DNA of 64,000 bases from Lysobacteraceae bacterium P (GCA_005503055.1 SCOX01000010.1:62001-126000), one strand, 5' to 3'; counted from the first letter of the stretch, positions 54,084 to 63,728 are shown. Notes: generated from the letters alone by a model not told the origin. Program-made: numbers and translations.

Positions 54084-55380
54084 GCCAATCCTGTGGAATC
54101 TGCTCGCCAGCGATCATGTCGGCGAAGCTCTGTCGACGGCGGATGACCGAATAGCGGCCGTCATCGAGCAGCACTTCGGCGGTCAGCGGCCGCGAGTTGT
54201 AGTTGGAGGCCATGGATGCACCGTACGCGCCCGCGCCGCCAATGAGCAACAGATCGTCCGCTCCGCAGCGCGGCAGCGGCCGGGCCTGGGCGAAGGTGTC
54301 GCCTGTCTCGCATACGGGGCCGACGATGTCGTAGCGCGCCATCTCCGTGCGATCGTGCAGCGGGACGATCTCGTGCCAGGCGTCGTAGAGCGAAGGGCGC
54401 AGCAGGTCGTTCATCGCTGCGTCCACGATGAGGAAGCTGCGATCGGAGCCTTGCTTGATGCGCACCACGCGGGTCACCAGCACGCCGGCCTCGGCGACGA
54501 GATGGCGCCCCGGCTCCAGCACCAGTATTCCTTTGAAGTCCGCGAAGGTCTCGCGCACCAGCGCGGCATAGTCCTGTATCGCGATGGGCCGATCCAGACC
54601 GGGCCGGTAGGTGACGCCCAGCCCGCCGCCGATGTCCACGCTGGCGATGGCGTGGCCGTCTTCGACCAGTTCGCGACGGAAATCCTCGACGCGGCGCAAC
54701 GCCTTGCCGAAGGGATCGAGGCTGAGGATCTGCGAGCCGATGTGCGCGTGGAGCCCGTCGAGGAGAACGTGGCTCATCTGCGCGGCACCGGCAAACCAGC
54801 GGCGCGCCTCGTCGATGGACACGCCGAACTTGTTCTCGGCCTTGCCGGTGGAGATCTTGGCGTGGGTCTGCGCGTCGACATCCGGATTGATGCGGGCGGC
54901 CGCACGCGCGACCACACCCTTTCCCTGCGCGATGGCCTGCAACAGCGAAAGCTCATCGGCCGATTCGACATTGAAGCGCCATACACCTGCTTCGAGCGCA
55001 GCGGCCATCTCCTCGCCGGTCTTGCCAACGCCGGAAAACACGATGCGGTCGGCGGGAACACCGGCCTTTAGACTGCGCTGCATTTCGCCGAGCGACACGA
55101 TGTCGGCGCCGACACCCTGCTGCGACATCAGGTGCAGTATCGCGATGTTCGAGTTGGCTTTGACCGCGTAGCAGATTCGCAGGTCGAGGCCGTGGAAGGC
55201 CTGCCTCAGGCGGGAGACTCGGTAGCGGATCGCATTGGCGGAATAGGCGTAGAACGGAGTGGGCACTTGCACGGCAAGTGCCCGCAGGTCTACGCCGTCG
55301 AAGCGATGCGCGCCAGCTACCCGACCCTCCATGTTTCCATTCGTCGGGCTTTCCGCCTCCCAGCCTGCTTCAACCGGCAT
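54073..55380 (-). CDS. lysA: Diaminopimelate decarboxylase (LysA-type)
   Basis: PLP-dependent fold-III decarboxylase making lysine from meso-diaminopimelate, 435 residues from the ATG at 55378-55380. The PLP lysine lies in YAVKANSN; HIGSQILSLDPF, DIGGGLGV and GPVCETGDTF (the Cys of the second active site) are family hallmarks. I choose that start because GGAG lies five nt upstream; an ATG at 55330-55332 would give 419 residues, also family-like. The gene starts about 15 nt after the TonB-receptor terminator. The two downstream hydrolases in the same operon suggest a link to peptide or murein turnover. Confidence 0.9.
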   Translation of the reverse strand: MPVEAGWEAESPTNGNMEGRVAGAHRFDGVDLRALAVQVPTPFYAYSANAIRYRVSRLRQAFHGLDLRICYAVKANSNIAILHLMSQQGVGADIVSLGEMQRSLKAGVPADRIVFSGVGKTGEEMAAALEAGVWRFNVESADELSLLQAIAQGKGVVARAAARINPDVDAQTHAKISTGKAENKFGVSIDEARRWFAGAAQMSHVLLDGLHAHIGSQILSLDPFGKALRRVEDFRRELVEDGHAIASVDIGGGLGVTYRPGLDRPIAIQDYAALVRETFADFKGILVLEPGRHLVAEAGVLVTRVVRIKQGSDRSFLIVDAAMNDLLRPSLYDAWHEIVPLHDRTEMARYDIVGPVCETGDTFAQARPLPRCGADDLLLIGGAGAYGASMASNYNSRPLTAEVLLDDGRYSVIRRRQSFADMIAGEQIPQDWHEA

Positions 55381-55394
55381 GTGCACTCCAAAGG

Positions 55395-55431
55395 ACAAAA
55401 AAAGAGGGCGGCCCGCGCTGCCGGGCCGCCC
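55395..55431 (-). terminator. Terminator of the TonB-receptor gene, just before lysA
   Basis: Minus-strand GGGCGGCCCG (55422-55431) pairs with CGGGCCGCCC (55406-55415) around GCAGCG and runs into TCTTTTTTTG. It leaves only about 15 nt before the preferred lysA start. Confidence 0.9.
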
Positions 55432-55443
55432 ATCGAGGGTCGA

Positions 55444-58400
55444 TCAGAAATCAACGCTTACCGACAGCTGGGCATATCGCGGAGCCTGGAAGCCTTCGCC
55501 CAGGCCGAAGCCGGTGTTGAACAGCGTGTTGCCATCGTCGTCGACGCCCACGCTCGGCTGGAGTTCCTGATCCACGCGCACTTCGCGCTGCTCGTTGAGC
55601 AGATTGAATATCGCGAACTTGATGCGCATGTTGGCGCGGCCGAACGTCTGCAGGTACGTCACGCTGGCACCGATGTCGTACGTCCACGGCATCTCGCCGT
55701 ACGCGCCACGCGCCGAGTGCACATACGTCGGCTGCGCGGTGTCGCAGTCGGCCACGCAGACGAAGTAGCTGTGGTACTTCTGTGCATCGAACGGATTGCC
55801 CACGCCGAAGCCGGTGATCGGGCCGCCCGAGCTTACATCCAGCGTGCCGCCGACCTGCCAGTTGTCGTTGAACGCATAGGTTCCGCGCAGCTTGATCTGG
55901 TGCTCGCGATTGTTGGCCAGGGGGCCGTCGCCGCCAAGGTTGACCCACGGATCGTCGAAGTTCTCGGTTCGACCGGTGTCGCCGAAGTTGGTGTCGGAGT
56001 TGACCGGACCTTCGGCATTGCCCTCGCTCTTGGACCAGGTGTAGGACGCGTTCATCGCCCACTTTTCGTCCCACGCGCGATCGAGCTGGAATTCGAGCGC
56101 CTTGTAGGTGCGCTTGGGCTTCACCCAACCGCGCTGGCCCAGGTAGTTGCCGTCATCGTCGTACATCGCCCAGCCTTCGCGGGCAGTGTCGACCGTGACC
56201 CAACCGTCGGACGAACCGTCGCAGTTGGTGTCGCCCCATACGGTGACCTTCTCACCCGGGTTGGCCATCACCCAGCCGATGTAGCCGTCGCCACCGCACT
56301 GGCCGGTCGCGGAGATTTCCATGTCGTCGATGGCGTTGTGCAGCTTGCGGTAGATGCCGCGAACGCCCCACGACCACTTCTCGCCCAGCATCTGCTGGAA
56401 GCCGAGAATGGCCTCATCCTGATAGACCGAGTCCAGGTCGCGATCCACTTCCGAACGCAGGTCGCCGACGGTGCCATCGCCCTGCGACACGTCCACGTTG
56501 CCGATCTGCGGCCCCAGGTTCGGCACGGCGTACTGCACCCCATTGAGATCGCGGATGTCCCATCCGTTGAACGCATAGTAGGTGCGCTCGTCGAGCAGGC
56601 CGCCAGCCTGCTTGATGCTGATGACGTTGGCCACCGGAAGGAAGTACCGACCGATGTTGCCGAACAGCTTCATCGTCGCATCGCCCTTCATGTCCCAGGC
56701 GAAGCCCAGACGCGGGGCCCACATGTCCTCCATCTTGATGTAGGTCTTGCCGTCGCCGTCCTTGTTGTCGAAGGCTTCGTTGCGGATGCCGATGTTGAGC
56801 AGCAGTGTATCGGTGACCGACCAGTTGTCCTCGATGTAGAACGCCGTGTTCGTGCTTTCGAAGGTGCCGGAGACTTCATTGCGCCGTGCGCGCACATAGC
56901 CCGAGTAGCCGGCCGGCACCACGCCGCCCGGAGGATTGGGAATCGATGTGCCGGCACCGCCGGGGTACACGTTGTAGAAGATCGCGCCCGGGCCCGCGTA
57001 GTACTGGTCGTGGACGGACGTGTTGATTTCGTGGTCGACACCGAAGCGCAACAGATGGTCGCCAAGACTCCACTCGAAGTCGGCGCGAGCCTGCTCGCGC
57101 TCGTCCTCGCGGTGGAACACGGTCGAGTTGGTGGTGCAGCCCAGCAGCACGCCCGGCGGCGGCGCCGGAACGCCAACGGCGCGCTGGACGCGATTGCACT
57201 CCAGGTCCAGCAGCGACCGGGTGAATGCCTCCCGGTTGTTCTCGCCGTACATCAGCTTCATCGAGAAGTCCGACGTCATGTTGGACGTCCAGGTCAGTGC
57301 CCAGTTGTCGCCGCCGGAGTTGGTGTAGATCTCGTTCTGCTTGTCGCCGACCTCGCCCGTCGCGAGGTCGTAGCCGTACACGCTGCCGATGTTCTCGTCC
57401 TTGTCGGAGAAGGCCATCAGGCTGAGGATGTTGTTGTCGGTAACGTACCAGTCGAGGGTTCCGCCCCAGAACCCGTCGTCGGACTCGTTCTTCGTCAGGC
57501 TGCGGCCGAGGTCGTCGGTGTTCCAGGGCTGATAGTCGCGCAGTTCGTACAGGCCGTAGAAGAACAGCTTGTCCTTGATGATCGCGCCCGAGGCCCAGAC
57601 GTCGAGCTTCGTGTCGGAATAGTCGTCCGCGCTTTGCGCCAGGTAGAGCTCGCCATCGCGGTCGTACTTGTTCTGTGCCGATGATTGCCACGCACGCGGT
57701 TCGAAGGTGACTTGGGCGCCGGCCCTGAATTCGTTCCCGCCCGATTGCGCGATCGTGTTGATGACGCCACCCGTCGTGCGGCCGAACTCGACCGAATAAC
57801 CGCCGGTCTTGACCTGGAACTCCTTGTAGAAGGAGAACGGCGCTTCCGAGAACCCGTTGCGATTGTAGAAGTCGGTGACGTTCAGGCCGTTGATGTAGAA
57901 GGCGTTCTCGGCCACGGACGAACCACCGAAGGAGATGCCGCCGAAGGAGGACTCGCCCTTGGTCACGCCCGGCGCCAGCAGCGCCACGGAAGCAAGGTTG
58001 CGATCAACCGGCAACCGGTCGACCTCCACGGCGGTCAGCGTCATCGAGGTTTCGGTCGACGTCACGTCCACCATCGGGACGATGCGCGATCCGACCACCT
58101 GCACCGCAGCCAGGTTCACCGCGCCGTCGCCGCCGAGGTTGACGGTCGTGGCAGCACCCACCGATACCGCTAGCTGCACGCCCTCGCCAACGGCCTGTCC
58201 GTCCCGCGATACCTGCAGCGTGTACGTTCCGATAGGCAATTGCGCGATGCGATAACTGCCGTTGGCGCCAACGACGACGGTGCGGGAAAGACCTGTCCCG
58301 GTATTGGTGACCGTGACGACGTCCCCAGCGGTCGCGCGGCCCGTGACCGCGCCGTTGACGGCCTGCGCCATCGCCATCATGGGCGCCATGGATGCGATGC

Positions 58401-58452
58401 ACGCACCCAGCGCGAGTCCCAGCGTCGCCTTGCGTAGAGCCTTGCCTTTCAT
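55444..58452 (-). CDS. TonB-dependent receptor, Oar-like with CarboxypepD-type N-domain
   Basis: 1002 residues: signal peptide (about 1-29, ending AMAQA), an extracellular-regulatory-like domain (about 30-110, GSYRIAQLPIGTYTLQV), a plug domain (about 125-235) and a long beta-barrel ending in a Phe-terminated strand (QLSVSVDF), the outer-membrane assembly signal. No clear TonB-box sequence was identified. Substrate is unknown. The ATG overlaps the stop of the transglutaminase-like gene (ATGA), so the two are translationally coupled. Confidence 0.9.
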   Translation of the reverse strand: MKGKALRKATLGLALGACIASMAPMMAMAQAVNGAVTGRATAGDVVTVTNTGTGLSRTVVVGANGSYRIAQLPIGTYTLQVSRDGQAVGEGVQLAVSVGAATTVNLGGDGAVNLAAVQVVGSRIVPMVDVTSTETSMTLTAVEVDRLPVDRNLASVALLAPGVTKGESSFGGISFGGSSVAENAFYINGLNVTDFYNRNGFSEAPFSFYKEFQVKTGGYSVEFGRTTGGVINTIAQSGGNEFRAGAQVTFEPRAWQSSAQNKYDRDGELYLAQSADDYSDTKLDVWASGAIIKDKLFFYGLYELRDYQPWNTDDLGRSLTKNESDDGFWGGTLDWYVTDNNILSLMAFSDKDENIGSVYGYDLATGEVGDKQNEIYTNSGGDNWALTWTSNMTSDFSMKLMYGENNREAFTRSLLDLECNRVQRAVGVPAPPPGVLLGCTTNSTVFHREDEREQARADFEWSLGDHLLRFGVDHEINTSVHDQYYAGPGAIFYNVYPGGAGTSIPNPPGGVVPAGYSGYVRARRNEVSGTFESTNTAFYIEDNWSVTDTLLLNIGIRNEAFDNKDGDGKTYIKMEDMWAPRLGFAWDMKGDATMKLFGNIGRYFLPVANVISIKQAGGLLDERTYYAFNGWDIRDLNGVQYAVPNLGPQIGNVDVSQGDGTVGDLRSEVDRDLDSVYQDEAILGFQQMLGEKWSWGVRGIYRKLHNAIDDMEISATGQCGGDGYIGWVMANPGEKVTVWGDTNCDGSSDGWVTVDTAREGWAMYDDDGNYLGQRGWVKPKRTYKALEFQLDRAWDEKWAMNASYTWSKSEGNAEGPVNSDTNFGDTGRTENFDDPWVNLGGDGPLANNREHQIKLRGTYAFNDNWQVGGTLDVSSGGPITGFGVGNPFDAQKYHSYFVCVADCDTAQPTYVHSARGAYGEMPWTYDIGASVTYLQTFGRANMRIKFAIFNLLNEQREVRVDQELQPSVGVDDDGNTLFNTGFGLGEGFQAPRYAQLSVSVDF

Positions 58453-59960
58453 TCCCTCTCTCCCCTACTGGATTGGTTGGTTGCTGCTCTACCGGGCGAA
58501 TCGCCTAATGGCAGTACCTTTGCTTCAAAGCTGTAATCCCATCGGTCGAAGTAGAGGTTGCCCCCTGCCCACTCCACTTCGCCGCGTTGCGAATCCACGG
58601 TCTCCGACCGGACATGCCGTTTGGCAGGCACGAAGTCCGTGCCGTAGTCGTCGTTGAAGGTGATGCGGTACGCATCCAGTCCACCGAGATAGAACCACTC
58701 CACTTCCGGGTCGCGTGCGCCCTTGAACTGTCCGGTCGTCACGTCCATCGGCACCCAGCCGTAAGGCGCCAGGTACAGCGCGCCCCAGTCGTGCAGGTTG
58801 TCGTAGCCGGTGTCGGAATAGACCATCCCCGACTGCCAGCGAGAAGGAATGCCGTTGAGCCGCAGCAGCGCCATCAGCAGCAGCGTCTGCTGCCCGCAGT
58901 CGGCGTGACCGGCATGCAGCGCGTAGTCGCTGATGTTGGGGATCGTCGAGTACTCGCGCGCGCCGCCCCACGGGATGCGGTCCACCGCTTGGAACAACTT
59001 CTGCGCGATGCGATACGGATTCTTCTCGTCGCCGACGACCTGCCTGGAGAACGCACGCATCTGATCGGTGAAGACGATGTGCGGTGGACGTTGCGCGAGG
59101 TATGGCGCGAGCTCCGATCGGTCGGCGACGGACGTGACCTTGTCCGGGTCGATGACGTGGTGTTCGCCGAACACGGTGAGTTCGTAGTTGATCGAAAACT
59201 TCGTCGGCTTTCCGGCGACGGCCGGCTGTTCGAGGAAGACCGTGCGCTGCATCGTCGCTTCCGGCGAGATCACGTGCGTGCCCGGCGCGCTCGACAGGAA
59301 GCGGATGTCCTCCTGCCGGCCTTCGATCGCGCGCGGGTACGGAATCCACGCGCGAATGGCTTCGCCCGCGGGCACGGCATCGGCATCGACGGTGATCGCC
59401 TGCGTCACCCGCACGCGTCGCGGCGCGACGCTAGGCTGGCCACTGCGCCGTCCGTCGGCGACGGCTTCGTCGTGGTACGCATTGGCGTTTTCCATGGGCC
59501 CGTCGTTGCGCTGGAACGGCGTTGCGCGGCGCGCGAGCGCCTCCGGGCTGACGCGAAACAGGTTCGATACGGACCGGTTGAAGTAGTACGGCGTCCCGTC
59601 GATGACCAGGTGTTCGAGTTGGTTCGACGCCGTCCAGCGCTGAAATTCCTCGTCGCGCAGATCGGGGATGGATTCGCGCAGCTTTGCCTTCGCCTGGTCC
59701 TGGGTCAGCGTGAAATCCAGGCGGATGCGACGCATGCGTTCGCGCTGGAATTCAAGTTCCGCGCGCGCGTTGGCATCCACATCGGGTTTGGCCAGGGCGG
59801 CGTCGATGCGCGACTGCGCGCCGCTGAAGTCGCCCGCGTCGACGCGGGCGGATACATCGGCAATCGGGCTGGTGGCCGTGATCGCCACGTCCGTCGCCGC
59901 CATGGCCGCAAGCGCGATGACGGCGGCGGCCAGGACGTGCCGGGGGCGCGTCCGGGGCAT
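58449..59960 (-). CDS. Transglutaminase-like (cysteine protease-fold) exported protein
   Basis: 503 residues with an N-terminal hydrophobic segment (about 5-25) and a C-terminal transglutaminase-like core. The triad is visible: Cys in HADCGQQTLLLMALL, His in NLHDWGALY and Asp in PYGWVPMD. Upstream is a beta-sandwich-type segment (FSINYELTVFGEHHVIDP). The domain may cleave or cross-link peptides in the periplasm. Its coupling to the receptor makes a joint function with the outer-membrane protein likely. Start MPRTRPRHV at 59958-59960. Confidence 0.85.
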   Translation of the reverse strand: MPRTRPRHVLAAAVIALAAMAATDVAITATSPIADVSARVDAGDFSGAQSRIDAALAKPDVDANARAELEFQRERMRRIRLDFTLTQDQAKAKLRESIPDLRDEEFQRWTASNQLEHLVIDGTPYYFNRSVSNLFRVSPEALARRATPFQRNDGPMENANAYHDEAVADGRRSGQPSVAPRRVRVTQAITVDADAVPAGEAIRAWIPYPRAIEGRQEDIRFLSSAPGTHVISPEATMQRTVFLEQPAVAGKPTKFSINYELTVFGEHHVIDPDKVTSVADRSELAPYLAQRPPHIVFTDQMRAFSRQVVGDEKNPYRIAQKLFQAVDRIPWGGAREYSTIPNISDYALHAGHADCGQQTLLLMALLRLNGIPSRWQSGMVYSDTGYDNLHDWGALYLAPYGWVPMDVTTGQFKGARDPEVEWFYLGGLDAYRITFNDDYGTDFVPAKRHVRSETVDSQRGEVEWAGGNLYFDRWDYSFEAKVLPLGDSPGRAATNQSSRGERE

Positions 59961-60035
59961 TGGCGATCGAAGCGGTAACCGTAGACCGTCCACGCATGCC
60001 ACTCACAAGTCGGCCGTTCAAGGGCCGTTCACCGC

Positions 60036-60064
60036 TGTGTAACATGGGAGAAGTACCCGGTCAA
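60036..60064 (-). promoter_or_regulatory. Promoter candidate for the transglutaminase-TonB receptor operon
   Basis: Minus-strand TTGACC (60059-60064) and TACACA (60036-60041) are 17 nt apart. The -35 is strong and the -10 is weak (three of six). A start near 60029 would give a leader of about 70 nt. Confidence 0.4.
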
Positions 60065-60074
60065 TAATTTATTC

Positions 60075-60106
60075 TTGACTATCCAAGCGAAAGAAGTATC
60101 TATTCT
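60075..60106 (+). promoter_or_regulatory. Promoter candidate for the NlpC/P60 gene
   Basis: TTGACT (60075-60080) is followed by TATCTA (60097-60102, 16 nt spacing) or TATTCT (60101-60106, 20 nt). The -35 is good and the -10 uncertain. Confidence 0.35.
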
Positions 60107-60303
60107 GACCCTGTCGACCGCCCTCCATCCGGTGGTCCTGAAGGGGCCCGATGATTGACGACAACGTTCTGGTCCCCGGCGGCCGCCCGCGTGCCAAAGC
60201 TGCGCCGCGTTCGCCAAGTCGCCGCGTGACCGAACCGGCCCCCGAAGCCGGCGCCGGGATTTTTTCCACCGGCCGCCAGCGCAACGCCCTGGGAATGCAC
60301 TTC

Positions 60304-61704
60304 ATGCCGCTTCGCCTGTTACTCGCCGCCTCGCTGCTCTGGCTGGGCCTGCTTCCTCCAGCGGGCGCTTTCGAACGCGCCTGGACGGTACCGGTCGACA
60401 CCGGCGTGGTCGGGATCGAACGCGCGCAGCTCGATCCTGCATGGTGGGTCGCACGGCAACCCGCGCCGGATCGCATGATCCTGGACGCGCAGGCCATCGC
60501 CGCACAGAACGCAAAGCTGATGCAGGTCGATGGCAGCATGCACGACCTGGCCGAGCTGCCGAAAACACTGGACCGTGCGCGCATCGCCGGCTGGGTTGAG
60601 GGGCTGTCGAAGCGGCCCACACGCGCGCTCTACGACGCAAGCGGCCAGCCGGTCGCCGCATCGGATCTGGACGCTATCGTCGCCAACGTCAATGCATCGG
60701 CGATCCCTGCTTCGCAGGACACGCGCTACGGTCTGGTCGTCCACCGCGCCGACCTGCGCACGTTCCCGACGCGCACGCGGGTGTTCAGCTCGATCGATGA
60801 TCACGACATCGACCGCTTCCAGGAAAGCGGCCTGTTCCCCGGCGACCCCGTCGCGATCGTGCACGAAAGCCGCGACGGTCAATGGTGGTTCGTGGTCAAC
60901 ACGCGCTACGCGGCGTGGATCGAGAAGAAGTACGTCGCGCAGGGCACGGCGCAACAGGTCCTGGAATACGGGAAGAAGACGCCCTTCCGCATCGTCACCG
61001 GCGCACGCGCGACGACGGTCTACACGCCGGAGGAGCCGGCCGTGTCCGAACTCGTGCTGGACATGGGCGTGCGAGTGCCGGTGCTGCCGGACTGGCCGAT
61101 CGGCAACGCGGTCAACGGCCAGCATGGCTACACCTCGCACGTGATCGAACTGCCGGTGCGCAACGACGACGGCAGCCTGCGCTTCGCGCCCGCGCTGCTG
61201 CCGCGTCGCGAGCCGACGTCGGACGCCCCGCTCCCGCTCACCGCACGCAACCTGATCCAGCAAGGCTTCAAGTTTCTCGGCGAGCGCTACGGCTGGGGTC
61301 ACAGCTACAACGCGCGCGATTGCAGCGGCTTCGTGTCGGAAATCTACCGCAGCATGGGCGTGCAGCTGCCGCGCAACACCAGCGACCAGGCCGTCAGCCC
61401 GGCGCTCAATCGCATTGCCTTCAACGAGAAGGACGGCCGGGACAAGCGCATGGCGATCGTGCGCGAGCTGCAGGTCGGTGACCTTGTCTACATCCCGGGT
61501 CACGTGATGATGGTGATCGGACAGGTGGACGGCGAGCCTTACGTCATCCACGACACCACCGGCCTGAGTTTCGCCGGCCCCGACGGCCAAACCATCCGCG
61601 CCAAGACCAATGGCGTGACCGTTTCGCCGCTGACGCCCCTGCTGTTCAACGGCAAACAGACCTTCGTCGACCGCATCACCAACGTCCAGCGCATCCGGCC
61701 GTGA
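60304..61704 (+). CDS. NlpC/P60 family peptidase with SH3-like domain
   Basis: 466 residues from the ATG at 60304, with a signal peptide right after it (about 1-22, LLAASLLWLGLLPPAGA). SH3-like beta regions occupy the middle and the NlpC/P60 domain lies at the C-terminus: RDCSGFVSEIYRSMGVQLPR (catalytic Cys), VGDLVYIPGHVMMVIG (catalytic His). The family hydrolyses gamma-D-Glu-DAP bonds in peptidoglycan peptides (YkfC-like). An upstream ATG at 60151 has a better ribosome site (AAGGGG) and would add a 51-residue Pro/Arg-rich stretch, so the start is uncertain. Its neighbour is an L-Ala-Glu epimerase. Confidence 0.87.
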   Translation: MPLRLLLAASLLWLGLLPPAGAFERAWTVPVDTGVVGIERAQLDPAWWVARQPAPDRMILDAQAIAAQNAKLMQVDGSMHDLAELPKTLDRARIAGWVEGLSKRPTRALYDASGQPVAASDLDAIVANVNASAIPASQDTRYGLVVHRADLRTFPTRTRVFSSIDDHDIDRFQESGLFPGDPVAIVHESRDGQWWFVVNTRYAAWIEKKYVAQGTAQQVLEYGKKTPFRIVTGARATTVYTPEEPAVSELVLDMGVRVPVLPDWPIGNAVNGQHGYTSHVIELPVRNDDGSLRFAPALLPRREPTSDAPLPLTARNLIQQGFKFLGERYGWGHSYNARDCSGFVSEIYRSMGVQLPRNTSDQAVSPALNRIAFNEKDGRDKRMAIVRELQVGDLVYIPGHVMMVIGQVDGEPYVIHDTTGLSFAGPDGQTIRAKTNGVTVSPLTPLLFNGKQTFVDRITNVQRIRP

Positions 61705-61755
61705 TCGCGCGGCCATTCCCATCGAATTCCGAATCCCCACCTCCGAATCCATAGA

Positions 61756-62853
61756 ATGAAAATCACCGACATCCGATTCGGCATGTTGCGCGTCCCGCTG
61801 AAGACGCCGTTCAAGACCGCGTTGCGCACGGTCGAAGCGATCGAAGACATCATCGTGGTCGTGCACACCGACACCGGGCACATCGGTTACGGCGAGGCGC
61901 CGGCCACCGCGGTCATCACCGGCGATACGCATGGCTCGATCATCGAGGCGATCCGCAAGTTCATCGCACCGCGCGTGATCGGGCAGGAGATCGCCAACCT
62001 CAACCAGATCACGCAGCTCATCCAGACCGCGCTGGAGAAGAACACCAGCGCCAAGGCGGCCGTCGAGATCGCGGTGTACGACCTGTTCGGCCAGCTCTAC
62101 GGCGTGCCGCTGTACAAGATGCTCGGCGGCGGCGACCCGGTGATCACGACCGACATCACCATCTCGGTCGACTACATCGACAAGATGGTGGCCGATTCGC
62201 TCAGCGCGGTGGATCGCGGCTTCGAGTCGCTCAAGATCAAGGTCGGCAAGGACATCGGCGTCGACATCGAGCGCGTCAAGGCGATCTACGCCGCGGTCGA
62301 AGGCCGCGCCCTGCTCCGCCTCGACGCCAACCAGGGCTGGACCGCCAAGCAGGCCGTGCATGCCATCGGCATGCTGGAAGACGCGGGCGTGCGGCTTGAA
62401 CTGGTGGAGCAGCCAGTGAAGGCGCAGGACCTGGACGGCATGAAGTACGTCACCGAGCGCGTACACACGCCGATCATGGCGGACGAAAGCGTGTTCGGCC
62501 CGCGCGAAGTCATCGACCTGATCCGCATGCGCGCGGCCGACATCATCAACATCAAGCTGATGAAGACCGGCGGTTTGTCCAATGCGATCCGCATCGCCGA
62601 CATCGCCGCCCTGTACGGCGTGGAATGCATGATCGGCTGCATGCTCGAGAGCAGCATCAGCGTGGCGGCGGCCGTGCATCTGGCGGTGGCCAAGTCGAAC
62701 GCGATCACCAAGGTCGACCTGGATGGCCCGTCGCTGAGCGCGTTCAACCCGGTCGACGGCGGCGTGCTCTTCAACGAATCCGAGATCTCGGTGACCGACG
62801 CGCCGGGCCTGGGCATTCGCGAGATCCGCGGGCTGGAACTTCTGCCAGACTGA
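61756..62853 (+). CDS. Dipeptide epimerase (L-Ala-D/L-Glu epimerase type)
   Basis: 365-residue enolase-superfamily enzyme of the muconate-lactonizing subgroup. It has KIKVGKD (catalytic Lys), DANQGW (metal Asp), VEQPV (metal Glu), ADESV (second metal Asp/Glu region) and IKLMKTGG (second catalytic Lys). The family converts L-Ala-D-Glu, released from murein peptides, to L-Ala-L-Glu. Located between the NlpC/P60 gene and the regulator, it fits a recycling pathway. Substrate specificity is inferred from context. Confidence 0.87.
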   Translation: MKITDIRFGMLRVPLKTPFKTALRTVEAIEDIIVVVHTDTGHIGYGEAPATAVITGDTHGSIIEAIRKFIAPRVIGQEIANLNQITQLIQTALEKNTSAKAAVEIAVYDLFGQLYGVPLYKMLGGGDPVITTDITISVDYIDKMVADSLSAVDRGFESLKIKVGKDIGVDIERVKAIYAAVEGRALLRLDANQGWTAKQAVHAIGMLEDAGVRLELVEQPVKAQDLDGMKYVTERVHTPIMADESVFGPREVIDLIRMRAADIINIKLMKTGGLSNAIRIADIAALYGVECMIGCMLESSISVAAAVHLAVAKSNAITKVDLDGPSLSAFNPVDGGVLFNESEISVTDAPGLGIREIRGLELLPD

Positions 62854-62876
62854 TCGCCCACGATGCCGGAGTCCGC

Positions 62877-63728
62877 ATGTCGCCGTTGCTGAAGATCCGC
62901 GCCGAACGCGACCAGATGTCGGCCATCGAGCGGCGCATCGCGGACTTCCTGCTGGAAAACGCCCACCTGCTGCGCGACTACTCCTCGCAGCAGCTGGCCA
63001 ACGCGCTGGGAATCAGCCAGTCCAGCGTGGTCAAGTTCAGCCAGAAGCTCGGCTACAAGGGCTATCCCGACCTGAAGTATTCGGTCGGTCAGGCGGTCGC
63101 GCGCGGCGACGGCGGCGACGAGCACGGCGGCGTCCGCGAGACCCGCGCCGACGACCCGCATGCAGCCCTCGCCGAGGATCTGTGGCACCTGAAGGCTTTG
63201 GCCGAGGCCGAGACGCGGCTGATCAATCCGCCCGAACGGATCGATGCCATCGCCCACGCAATCGCGCAGGCAGGCAAGGTCTTCATCATCGGGTTGGGCG
63301 AGGACGGCATCCCGGCGCGCGCCTTCGCCACGCGACTGTCGATGCTGGGCGTGCTCACCGTGCACTACGTCGATGCGATCCTGATGCAGGCCGGCGTGTC
63401 CAGCGTCGCGCCGGACGACGTGCTGCTGGTGTTTTCCGAACAGGGGCGCCAGCCGGCGCTGTCGCAGATCAGCCGCCTGTTCCGCGAGCGCGGGGGCAAG
63501 GTCGTGACGGTCACCCGGCACACGCCCAATCCGCTGCGCGCACACGCCGACGCCGTGCTGCTGGTGGCGGCGCACGACCAACGCCGGCACATCGAGCCGT
63601 TGCTGTACCAGTCTGCGCTGCAGCACCTGCTCGATCTCATCTTCGTCCTGCTGTGCGACGCCAGCGAAGAACGCCGGCTGCAACTCGACTTCAACTTCGA
63701 GCGCATGCAGGATCTGCTCGATCACTGA
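62877..63728 (+). CDS. MurR/RpiR family transcriptional regulator
   Basis: 283 residues: an N-terminal HTH_6 domain (MSAIERRIADFLLENAHLLR, ALGISQSSVVKFSQKLGYKG) and a C-terminal SIS domain (about 125-265: VFIIGLGEDGIPARAFATRL, VLLVFSEQGRQPALSQI) that binds phosphosugars. MurR relatives sense MurNAc-6-phosphate. It is the likely switch for the recycling genes around it. GGAG precedes the ATG by five nt. Confidence 0.88.
   Translation: MSPLLKIRAERDQMSAIERRIADFLLENAHLLRDYSSQQLANALGISQSSVVKFSQKLGYKGYPDLKYSVGQAVARGDGGDEHGGVRETRADDPHAALAEDLWHLKALAEAETRLINPPERIDAIAHAIAQAGKVFIIGLGEDGIPARAFATRLSMLGVLTVHYVDAILMQAGVSSVAPDDVLLVFSEQGRQPALSQISRLFRERGGKVVTVTRHTPNPLRAHADAVLLVAAHDQRRHIEPLLYQSALQHLLDLIFVLLCDASEERRLQLDFNFERMQDLLDH

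Larger units (their letters stand above)
59961..60303. other. Divergent intergenic region between transglutaminase and NlpC/P60 genes
   Basis: About 343 nt if the NlpC/P60 gene starts at 60304, 190 nt if at 60151. It contains an AT-rich core (60059-60110) and the promoter candidates below. The rest is GC-rich. If the ATG at 60151 is used, most of its second half is the N-terminus of that protein. Confidence 0.6.

Noticed and set aside
55132-57684. A long open frame of 850 codons antisense to the TonB receptor
   Set aside because: Its composition is a His/Val/Arg-rich shadow of the receptor, with no family-like motif; long antisense frames are expected in GC-rich DNA.
61752-61757. TAGAAT promoter element for the dipeptide epimerase
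   Set aside because: It overlaps the ATG, so it cannot be a -10 for this start.
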